The position numbers were made by a program, and so were the translations under genes. A stretch of 64,000 nt of DNA from contig NZ_KB892900.1 of the NCBI RefSeq assembly GCF_000373985.1, forward strand, positions 1-64,000, written 5' to 3'. The notes below the pieces were generated by a model. It did not search any database and was not told the DNA's origin. It worked only from the letters and a program-made list of their open reading frames with translations. Source of the stretch: Desulfobacter curvatus DSM 3379 (GTDB taxonomy: Bacteria; Desulfobacterota; Desulfobacteria; Desulfobacterales; Desulfobacteraceae). Shown one piece after another: positions 57,073-64,000 of the stretch. Each line of letters starts with the position of its first letter. The first letter of the stretch is position 1.

Positions 57073-59943
57073 ATGAAAATTAAATTAGTAGTACAATTTT
57101 TCGTTCTGGTTTTGATAGTCTGGATGACGGGTGAGACCGATGTCGCCGCAAGCGCCCCTCCTTCAACTGAACCCACTCTCCGACTTGGAACGCAGATGCA
57201 TTCTTCTACGATAAGGCGGGTCAGCAGTGATGCTTCAGGTCGGTATATCCTCACCTGTAGCGAGGATAAAACTGCACGGCTTTGGGACGGGGAAACCGGT
57301 GATCTTGTTAGAATATTCAGAGTTCCATCTGAAAAAGGAGATGAAGGCAAATTATATGCCTGCGCCCTTTCCCCTGACGGGAAAACTGCGGCTGTGGGAG
57401 GGTTTACAGGTTACAAGTATTCTGGAAGGATCGTTATCTATCTTTTCAACACATTTACAGGAGAAATGATTCAAAGGCTGACAGGCCTGGAAAATGTTGT
57501 TTTTGATATTGAATTTTATTCCAACCATTTATTTGCGGCCGCCCTTGGCGGAAAAAACGGCATTCGGGTCTTTAAAAAAACAGGTTCCCGTTTTGTTCAG
57601 TGTAATAAAGATACAGACTATGGCGGACGAACTTACAATCTGGCCTTTGACACAGACGGTCGCCTGGCTTCTGTCGCTTTTGACGGTTATATCCGCCTTT
57701 ATGATGCTGAATTTAACCTGATAAAAAAAAAGAAAACAACAGGCGGGGATAAGCCCTATTCACTCGCTTTTTCTCCGGATAATACCAAACTGGCCGTTGG
57801 ATATGGTGATACCGCTACTCTGGATGTACTGGACGCAAGCAGTCTTGAGCTCCTCTATCGGCCCGATAATAAGGATGCCGATACCCCGGGTTTGCAGTTG
57901 AACAAGTTGAGCTTTGGGACGGACGGGTGCCTGTACGGCGGTGGACTTTATGATCAATCTATTGAGGGGCAACAGTGGTTTTTAATTCGTAAATGGCTTG
58001 ATTCCGGCCGGGGAAAGTTTTTGGATTTTAAAGCGGCCGGCAATACGGTGATGGATATTAAGACATTTGGAAAAGGTCTTGTTATGATGGCCGGTAGTCG
58101 GCCGGATATGGCTTTGTTTAAGCCTTCTGGAGACAGGGTCTTCTATAAAACCGGTGAAATGATGAATTTTGGGAATAAAGAGCGGTTTGACTTTTTTACC
58201 GTGAGCCCGGACGGCGGCCGGATCACTTTTAAACCCACGGGGGCAGAGCCCCTGACCTTCAGCATTGCCGACAGGGCACTAAAACCATTTTCCAAAAAAT
58301 TTGAATCTTTCAGGGAAAGCAGTGCGGCGCTGAACATTACAGATTGGAAAAACACGGACTCCCCAAAACTTAACGGGCATCCACTGAATTTTCTGGATCG
58401 AGATGAGATTTGTCGAAGTGTAGACATCGGAGCGGACGGCACTCTGCTGGTTGGTACCGCCTGGTCAATTTATGCCCTGGATAAACAAGGACGTCAAAAA
58501 TGGAGAGCCCAGGTCCCCGGAGAAACCTGGGCCGTAAATATTGCCCCGAACAATAAGGTCGCTGTAGCACTCCATGACGGAGGAGAGATCCGTTGGTACA
58601 GGATGACGGACGGTAGCCTGCTTTTGTCGCTGTTTGTTCATCCGGACAGGAAAAGGTGGATTCTGTCCACCCCCCAAGGGTATTATGATTCCTCACCCGG
58701 AGCCGATTCCCTCATGGGTTGGCAAATTAACAAGAGTTCGGAGCAGGCGGCATCTTTTTATCCCATGTCCCGTTTCCGTTCATTGTATTATCGGCCGGAT
58801 GTCGTGGTCAATATGATCAAATACGGTGATGCTGGAGAAGCGCTTGCGGCAGTAGACAGAGGAAAGAAACAAAAGCCGGTATCCATTGCTAAAATGGTGC
58901 CCCCGGAAGTTGTCATTCTTTCCCCTGAAAATAATACCGTAGTTTCTTCGGATACAATCCATGTCAAATACCGGATCGATACGCCTTCAGGAGAAGCTGT
59001 CACTGGAATTAAAGTGATGGTGGACGGTCGGCCTTTGGATCGTCAGCGGGGAATCAAGCGGGTAAAAAAAGGAGATGTTGTTGAAATTGATGTGCCGGTG
59101 CCACCCCGGGACAGTACGCTGTCTATTATCGCCGAAAACCGATATGCTGCAAGTGAACCAACAAAAGTCAGGTTGAAGTGGAGCGGGCCGGACCAGTTCA
59201 TCCTCAAACCCAAGCTCTATGTTCTGGCTATGGGTAGTTCAGTATATGAAAATGAGGATCTTCGCCTGGATTATCCAGCTAAAGACGCCCAGGACTTTGC
59301 CGCTGTTTTGAGACAGCAAAAAGGCGGTATCTACAGAGACGTGGAAGTAAAATTGCTTAACAATCCCTCACGAGATGACCTGATGGATGGATTGGAGTGG
59401 CTTGAACGGCAGACCACCGCCCTTGATGTGGCGGCGGTGTTCTTGGCCGGTCACGGGGAAACTGACCGGAATGGAAACTATTATTATCTGCCCGTTGATA
59501 CAGATATTGACAGTATAAAAAGAACCGGGGTCCCTTATTCCGCTATAAAAGATACGATTACCGGACTGCCAGGTAAAGTGCTTTTTTTTCTGGATACCTG
59601 CCATTCAGGTAATGTGATGGGTGCCCGGCGTGGAAGCTCAGGAGACCTGAATAAGGTAGCAAATGATCTGTCATCTGCTGAAAACGGCGTAGTGGTCTTT
59701 ACCTCTTCCTCGGGGACCCAGTATTCACTGGAAAATCATACCTGGGGAAACGGAGCATTTACCAAAGCTGTGGTCGAAGGCCTGTCCGGGCAAGCAGATT
59801 ATCACCGTGATAAAAAGATATCCATCAGTGAACTGACATTGTTTGTCGCCGAACGGGTCAAAGAACTGACCCAGGGACAGCAGACCCCAACCACCTGCAA
59901 ACCGGAAACGATTGCCGATTTCCCCATAGTGGTGATACGCTAA
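57073..59943 (+). CDS. Exported WD40-propeller/caspase fusion protein
   Basis: The 956-residue protein has a signal peptide (FFVLVLIVWMTGE), a WD40-like beta-propeller over about residues 40-560 (SGRYILTCSEDKTARLWD, YACALSPDGKTAAVGG, NIAPNNKVAVALHDGG), a beta-sandwich linker and a C-terminal caspase domain from about residue 715. Catalytic His is in VFLAGHGETD and Cys in FFLDTCHSGN. The propeller suggests assembly or ligand sensing, as in eukaryotic apoptosome proteins, though convergently. Last gene of the operon; hairpins follow. Confidence 0.9.
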   Translation: MKIKLVVQFFVLVLIVWMTGETDVAASAPPSTEPTLRLGTQMHSSTIRRVSSDASGRYILTCSEDKTARLWDGETGDLVRIFRVPSEKGDEGKLYACALSPDGKTAAVGGFTGYKYSGRIVIYLFNTFTGEMIQRLTGLENVVFDIEFYSNHLFAAALGGKNGIRVFKKTGSRFVQCNKDTDYGGRTYNLAFDTDGRLASVAFDGYIRLYDAEFNLIKKKKTTGGDKPYSLAFSPDNTKLAVGYGDTATLDVLDASSLELLYRPDNKDADTPGLQLNKLSFGTDGCLYGGGLYDQSIEGQQWFLIRKWLDSGRGKFLDFKAAGNTVMDIKTFGKGLVMMAGSRPDMALFKPSGDRVFYKTGEMMNFGNKERFDFFTVSPDGGRITFKPTGAEPLTFSIADRALKPFSKKFESFRESSAALNITDWKNTDSPKLNGHPLNFLDRDEICRSVDIGADGTLLVGTAWSIYALDKQGRQKWRAQVPGETWAVNIAPNNKVAVALHDGGEIRWYRMTDGSLLLSLFVHPDRKRWILSTPQGYYDSSPGADSLMGWQINKSSEQAASFYPMSRFRSLYYRPDVVVNMIKYGDAGEALAAVDRGKKQKPVSIAKMVPPEVVILSPENNTVVSSDTIHVKYRIDTPSGEAVTGIKVMVDGRPLDRQRGIKRVKKGDVVEIDVPVPPRDSTLSIIAENRYAASEPTKVRLKWSGPDQFILKPKLYVLAMGSSVYENEDLRLDYPAKDAQDFAAVLRQQKGGIYRDVEVKLLNNPSRDDLMDGLEWLERQTTALDVAAVFLAGHGETDRNGNYYYLPVDTDIDSIKRTGVPYSAIKDTITGLPGKVLFFLDTCHSGNVMGARRGSSGDLNKVANDLSSAENGVVVFTSSSGTQYSLENHTWGNGAFTKAVVEGLSGQADYHRDKKISISELTLFVAERVKELTQGQQTPTTCKPETIADFPIVVIR

Positions 59944-59948
59944 GAAAT

Positions 59949-60008
59949 CGCTTCTTCTCTAAGAAGCGGCCTATAAGCCATGAAGAATTCAAACTCCATG
60001 GCTTATAG
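59949..60008. terminator. Two consecutive hairpins between convergent genes
   Basis: CGCTTCTT/AAGAAGCG (59949-59968) is followed by the perfect 12-bp stem CTATAAGCCATG/CATGGCTTATAG (59971-60008). No long T-run follows, so termination is likely but not certain. Confidence 0.6.
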
Positions 60009-60018
60009 CACCTTGCTT

Positions 60019-60993
60019 TTAAGCGCTGCCTTTTGCCGCTTCATCCATTTCAGATAAGCACAGATCCATATCTTTAGCATAATCGGATTTCTTTTCAACA
60101 GATTGGGCATACTGTTGTTTGGTCGCTTCATGAACCTCATGAACAGTTTTTCCCTTTTGGGGCGTTGTGTGGGTGTTAGGTGTGATGGAAGGGAATGCTT
60201 TGACATGCACCCATGCGGTTTCCGATGAAGGGTAGTAGATACTGACCCATCTGCCTTCAATTTGTTTGATTTTTACCGTTTGGCCTGTTTTCCCGATAAT
60301 TTCCCCGGTTTTGGTGGAGGGAGCGGTGCGAATACTGTATCCAGAACGGACCTGTGTATCCGGTACGGTGTCACCGCCAACCGGACCGGGTTCAATTTTA
60401 TCTATTTTTGCAATTGTTTTTTCTTGTTCCTTGATGCGCTTTCCGGATTTGGCTAAAAGTTGATCTAAAATACAGTTGTCAGCCTCAATCTTTTTTCCAA
60501 AATTTTTGTAGTCTTCCTGGGCTTTTTTTCTTCGGGCAGGATCTTTGCTTTTTAACCCGGCAAGAATCTGCTTGGATTCGTGATTTCGGCATTGCTGAAG
60601 ACGATCAACTTCCAGGTTGATCTCTTGCAGTCTCTTTTGTTCTTGTTCCGACGTTGAAATAAAGCTATTGACGATGTTATTTGTATCGATCTGTTTGTTG
60701 CATTTTGTGTCGCAGGCTACTGAGTTGTTGTTCAGAAAGGAACTCATCTGGCATGTTGCCATACATCTAGTCCAGGATGTTAACGTCTTGTTTAATGTGT
60801 CGTTCATAGTGGTTGACTTGTCATATGATTTCAATTTATACAGATTTTCTGAACACGGATCATCCACAAAGGTCTGTGTCGACTCAAAAGGCTTGAAACC
60901 ACTGAATCCTTGATTCGTACAGGCCTGAAGGTTTAAAAATGTGATCAAGATAAAACCGTATAAAAAAAAGTTGAGAATCGTTACATTTTTCAT
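60019..60993 (-). CDS. SH3-domain lipoprotein with Cys pairs
   Basis: A 324-residue lipoprotein (lipobox NLQACTN). The N-terminal half contains two CxxxC pairs 12 residues apart (CMATC, CDTKC) within a helical region, then a coiled coil (residues about 110-215). A bacterial SH3 domain follows (VRSGYSIRTAPSTKTGEIIGKTG is its core; landmark SIRTAPSTKTGEIIG), typical of peptidoglycan-binding or -sensing proteins. A charged tail ends it. It is convergent with the caspase operon. Confidence 0.78.
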   Translation of the reverse strand: MKNVTILNFFLYGFILITFLNLQACTNQGFSGFKPFESTQTFVDDPCSENLYKLKSYDKSTTMNDTLNKTLTSWTRCMATCQMSSFLNNNSVACDTKCNKQIDTNNIVNSFISTSEQEQKRLQEINLEVDRLQQCRNHESKQILAGLKSKDPARRKKAQEDYKNFGKKIEADNCILDQLLAKSGKRIKEQEKTIAKIDKIEPGPVGGDTVPDTQVRSGYSIRTAPSTKTGEIIGKTGQTVKIKQIEGRWVSIYYPSSETAWVHVKAFPSITPNTHTTPQKGKTVHEVHEATKQQYAQSVEKKSDYAKDMDLCLSEMDEAAKGSA

Positions 60994-61408
60994 TTAAGCT
61001 CCTTGTGATTGTGATTCTGTTACTAATTAAGATTGATTCAAATATCAATCCTTGCCATCCTTGAATCCGAATAAATTCCCATCATCGACGAAATTCGGGT
61101 TGTCCAGAATCCCGGTGGAAATATTTTTTATTCAGAAGCGTCTCAAACGATCATTTCTTATAGCTTTATTTCGAGGGTTGTCAATCATATGCTGAATTTC
61201 TAATAATTCAGTGCGCTAAATCAGCTTTATAAAGCGGACTGAAAGACCAGCAATACCGGCTAATGTCGGTTTCTTTGTCAACTCCGAAGGGTAACTGTAA
61301 AATCGCAAAATCAATAGCATTAAACACCACTTTGGTGGTCGTTGTTTGAGGCTGTTTATAGATTTAACATCCTACATTTAAAGCATAAAACCAAATATTC
61401 GCAAAATC
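60994..61408. other. Intergenic region, no gene seen
   Basis: Promoter region of the SH3 lipoprotein and spacer to the next minus-strand gene. No supported open frame or repeat. Confidence 0.4.
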
Positions 61409-61437
61409 CTCCCCGCCTGAAAGGCGGGGAGAATTTT
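61409..61437. terminator. Rho-independent terminator
   Basis: CTCCCCGCC and GGCGGGGAG form a perfect stem around TGAAA, with AATTTTT on the plus side. It lies 20 bases beyond the stop of the minus-strand membrane protein. Confidence 0.85.
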
Positions 61438-61456
61438 TAACAAAAACAATAAACAT

Positions 61457-61909
61457 TTAGTTTGAGTTTAAAATTATAGATCTTAGTACAAATCCAACTG
61501 GCCCTTGACTTAAGAAAAGGAGTAAAAATGCAGCATACACAATGAGAGTTGCAGCCATGTACCCAAACCAGCCACCAAAAGCGCTACAAGCAGCAGCAAT
61601 TATGAAAGATTCTGTCATGTCGTTAATGCCACTTGCAATGCAAAAAAAACCGAAAACCGCACCCACAATTGCGCCCATAATTGCTAAGTTGTTTCGTATT
61701 TGCTCCCGTTCTTGATATATATCTCTAAGAATATTTACCAAAACAGCACTAATAATAAGACCAACAATTGCACCAATAAAAGGATCAAAACCAATTCCTT
61801 TTCCATAATCATAGCCAACAACACCACCTCCAAGAGCCACTAACAGTGTTGAAACTGGATGTAATGATTTTTTCTGTGACTGTGCTGCATCAGTTTGACG
61901 ATTCGCCAT
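61457..61909 (-). CDS. Small integral membrane protein, hypothetical
   Basis: A 150-residue protein with four hydrophobic helices rich in Gly and Ala (LLVALGGGVVGYDYGKG, FIGAIVGLIISAVLV, IMGAIVGAVFGFFCI and YMAATLIVYAAFLLLF). No known family recognised. ATG 61909 follows AGGAGAAA. Single gene with its own terminator. Confidence 0.65.
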   Translation of the reverse strand: MANRQTDAAQSQKKSLHPVSTLLVALGGGVVGYDYGKGIGFDPFIGAIVGLIISAVLVNILRDIYQEREQIRNNLAIMGAIVGAVFGFFCIASGINDMTESFIIAAACSAFGGWFGYMAATLIVYAAFLLLFLSQGPVGFVLRSIILNSN

Positions 61910-62169
61910 TTTTTTCTCCTTTTCTATTTGTTTTTGTGTATGGCATAGCCTTTTGTTGCTTTGTTATTGATTAATACGGACACTTAAATAGAAAGGAACA
62001 TTTTGATGACGATTTTCTCCCCCAAAAAAAGAGTTATCTCCTGAGAAAAATTATGTGCCATCATTGAAGACAAAGTGAATACTTGGTTTGCAACAAGCCT
62101 CTTGCATGGGATAACAGTTAGGGCTGTATCATTTTTAGTACTGCCAAAGATTGCCTCTTGAGATCCCTG
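61910..62169. other. Intergenic region, no intact gene
   Basis: Contains no supported frame. It may include the lost 5' part of the decayed transporter gene that follows. Confidence 0.3.
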
Positions 62170-62951
62170 GCCATTATGAAACAGAACCACGGATTATCCA
62201 TAGGGACTTTCCGGAGCATGGCGGTACCATAACAGGCATCTATGTGAGCGGTATGAGTATCGGCTCCATGTCAACAACCACCTTGACGGCGCCCATTGCA
62301 CATGTCTCCGGCTGGCGAACAGCACTGATGCTTCCAGCTGTTCTGGCTTTGGCTGCAATTATTCGCTATGTGGCGAGAACCTGTCTGGATAAAAAGTTGA
62401 GCCAGTCCAGCACAACGAGAAACAGGGTAAAATTGGTGTATAGAAAAGGCACGGCGCTTCGTTCATTCTCAAATAACCGATAGCCTGGCTGCCAACCTAT
62501 CTGATCCAGGCTTGGAGGCTCTGCCGCATCTTTGTTTCAAATTCTTGGACTTCTGGGATGTTTTGGTTTGCCCATCGTGGCCTCAAACGGACGTTTTTCA
62601 AACCGGTTTATGGTTTTTGTCGTCACCATTTCCTGGATTCTTACCGCCGCAGGCTACTGGCTTGCACCGTTCCAATGGATAATCTGGACCATTTTTGGCG
62701 GTATCGGATCTGGTGGGGGCTTTACCGTTATTTTCAGCCTGGTCATGAAGTATGCCCGGGACATGGATGAGAATCGCAGTATTTCAACCATGGTACAAAG
62801 CATAGGTTATATGGTGGCCTCGGTAAGCCCCTTTGTTATCGGTTACGTCCATGAGCTGACGGGCCAATGGGGAATTTGCATGGCTATTTTATCGGCAGCG
62901 GTCATTGTCATGATCCTGTGCGGCATTGGTGCGGCCGGGCGTACAAGATAG
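62170..62951 (+). pseudogene. Decayed CynX/NimT-type MFS transporter
   Basis: Three frames carry neighbouring parts of one transporter: GGTITGIYVSGMSIGSM with VSGWRTALMLPAVLALA, then IAWLPTYLIQAW in another frame near 62480, then GGIGSGGGFTVIFSLV and SIGYMVASVSPFVIGYVHELTG. The N-terminal half is missing. The family takes up or exports cyanate-like anions and similar compounds; this copy is dead. Confidence 0.8.
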
Positions 62952-63039
62952 TGTTTAGTGCAAAGATTTGCGTACGGACATGGGTTTTCGGTCGGGCATA
63001 ACTAACACAATAACAATCTAAAATTAATAAAAAGCGCAC

Positions 63040-63068
63040 TTGACAGAAACGGGCGTTGTCCTTATTAT
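63040..63068 (+). promoter_or_regulatory. Sigma-70 promoter of the tetR-efflux operon
   Basis: TTGACA (63040-63045), a spacer of exactly 17 bases, then TATTAT (63063-63068). Near-consensus. Confidence 0.75.
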
Positions 63069-63084
63069 ACGCTCAAGTCAATTT

Positions 63085-63129
63085 TTTGACTGTATAGTCA
63101 TCTTTCTGAACGATACGGTCAGAAAGATG
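63085..63129 (+). promoter_or_regulatory. Paired inverted-repeat operators for the TetR regulator
   Basis: TGACTGTATAGTCA and, overlapping its end, CATCTTTCTGA/TCAGAAAGATG (63099-63129, containing TGAACGATACGGTCA) lie just after the promoter. The shared half-sites TGA...TCA are typical of TetR operators. The second hairpin is followed by a T-rich run and could also act as a terminator. Confidence 0.6.
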
Positions 63130-63181
63130 TTTTTGTTTTCCCCTACAGCAATGATGCGGGGATAACCCGAGGAAGGATTAA

Positions 63182-63784
63182 ATGAATTCACCCACCAAAA
63201 GAAAAGAGATGATGAACCGTCTGCTCAAGGGGCAGGTGGTAAAAACCGTGCTGGCAATGATACAGGAAGGAACACCCGTTACCATGGATAATGTGGCGGC
63301 CAGGTGTGGTGTGTCCAAAGGGACATTGTACAATTATTTTAAAAATAAAAAAGACCTGCTGAACTCTGTTCATGAGGCTGTGATTCTTCCCATTAAAGAT
63401 GGATCATGCAAAATATTTGGAAAAAATATCCCGCCGATGGAAAAAATATATGCATTTGTGGAGAATGTATATAATTTCCACAAGGAATACCCTCTTTATT
63501 GTGAAATTATCCAGAGCCAACGTTCGGCTGCCGATGCCGTCAAAGAGCGCATGGACACCACCATCATCCCACTGGCCAATGTCTGTCGGGAGGGCATGCG
63601 CCAGGGGCAGTTTATGGATGCAGATCCCTATGTAATGGCAGCCATGATCTTCGGTACGGTGGTGGGTCCTTTGGAGTCCCTGACATACCGGGAGGAACCG
63701 CTCCAGGATTTGGAAAAACTCAAACAGGAAATTGTCCGCTTTCTGGACAAAAGTATACTTAAGGAACAGGAGAGATCGTTATGA
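63182..63784 (+). CDS. TetR/AcrR family transcriptional regulator
   Basis: A 200-residue repressor. The N-terminal helix-turn-helix (VTMDNVAARCGVSKGTLYNYFKNKKDLL; core CGVSKGTLYNYFKNK) binds DNA and the C-terminal domain binds the inducer. Likely autorepresses through the sites at 63085-63129 and controls the efflux operon that starts in its own stop codon (ATGA overlap). Confidence 0.92.
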   Translation: MNSPTKRKEMMNRLLKGQVVKTVLAMIQEGTPVTMDNVAARCGVSKGTLYNYFKNKKDLLNSVHEAVILPIKDGSCKIFGKNIPPMEKIYAFVENVYNFHKEYPLYCEIIQSQRSAADAVKERMDTTIIPLANVCREGMRQGQFMDADPYVMAAMIFGTVVGPLESLTYREEPLQDLEKLKQEIVRFLDKSILKEQERSL

Positions 63785-64000
63785 AGCGTTTTTTGCTTGG
63801 CTTTGTCACGGCCGTAATTATTGGCGGTGGATATTTGTTTTACTCAGGACAGCTTGCTCTGCCCTGGGCAGGGGCGCAAAAAGACCAGGCTCCCTCCCAG
63901 TCCGGGCAGGCACATGCCCAGTCGGCCCCGGTCCGTCCGCCGGTTGAAGTGGCCGTTTACACGGTCAAGCCCCAAGAAGTGGTTTTCACCAAAGATTTGG
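63781..64000 (+). CDS. RND efflux membrane fusion protein (partial, cut by window end)
   Basis: Only the first 73 residues are in the window. An N-terminal anchor or signal (FLLGFVTAVIIGGGYLF) is followed by a Gln/Ala/Pro-rich linker and VEVAVYTVKPQEV, the typical first strand of AcrA/HlyD-type periplasmic adaptors. Its start overlaps the TetR stop by four bases. An inner-membrane RND pump gene is expected next. Confidence 0.75.
   Translation, partial: MKRFLLGFVTAVIIGGGYLFYSGQLALPWAGAQKDQAPSQSGQAHAQSAPVRPPVEVAVYTVKPQEVVFTKDL

Overview
The window is chromosomal DNA of moderate GC content. It most resembles a strictly anaerobic deltaproteobacterium, probably a sulfate reducer of the Desulfobacteraceae type. 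This is inferred from the mix of genes: a one-chain pyruvate:ferredoxin oxidoreductase, an Ech-type energy-converting [NiFe] hydrogenase, phosphoenolpyruvate synthase, Cache-domain chemoreceptors, a NifU-like scaffold protein and a ferritin-like diiron protein. No rRNA, tRNA, CRISPR array or intact transposase was seen.

Layout. 0.2-9.9 kb holds housekeeping and transport genes: a methyltransferase with a CDF metal exporter, a double CDP-alcohol phosphotransferase, a YgiQ radical SAM protein with an MFS exporter, a MotA/MotB-like pair and a NifU-like scaffold. 10.0-15.9 kb holds a small Cache protein and an operon of thiamine-dependent E1 alpha and beta, a CBS protein and PEP synthase. 16-29 kb holds a chemoreceptor, pyruvate:ferredoxin oxidoreductase behind a leader with a terminator, an MscS-like channel, a diiron protein, YebC, RlmE and RadA. 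29.1-35.6 kb is a rearranged zone: a group II intron maturase remnant, an orphan Phd/YefM antitoxin, the complete echABCDEF operon (minus strand) and a 400-bp decayed copy of part of radA. Copies of a roughly 100-bp dispersed repeat sit on both sides. 35.7-41.7 kb holds a second chemoreceptor and a four-gene operon: a GHMP/beta-RFAP-synthase-like protein, a TrpF-like isomerase, a zinc dehydrogenase and an LsrF/DhnA aldolase.

41.9-61.0 kb is the most unusual part: about 19 kb of almost only exported proteins built around caspase-fold (C14) peptidases. Five caspase genes are present. One is frameshifted. One is fused to PEGA and formylglycine-generating-enzyme-like (FGE) domains and has an in-frame TGA exactly where the family's invariant Trp should be. 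Two carry DUF4384 modules, and one carries a WD40-like propeller. Among them lie a papain-like protease next to a chagasin-type inhibitor of such proteases, an ECF sigma factor with its zinc-finger anti-sigma factor, further DUF4384 proteins, a DUF3160 protein, a TPR-OmpA protein and an SH3 lipoprotein. I infer a cell-envelope protease network under its own sigma factor; its function is unknown.

61.4-64 kb holds a small membrane protein, a decayed CynX-type MFS gene and the start of a TetR-regulated RND efflux operon with a clear promoter and inverted-repeat operators, cut by the window end.
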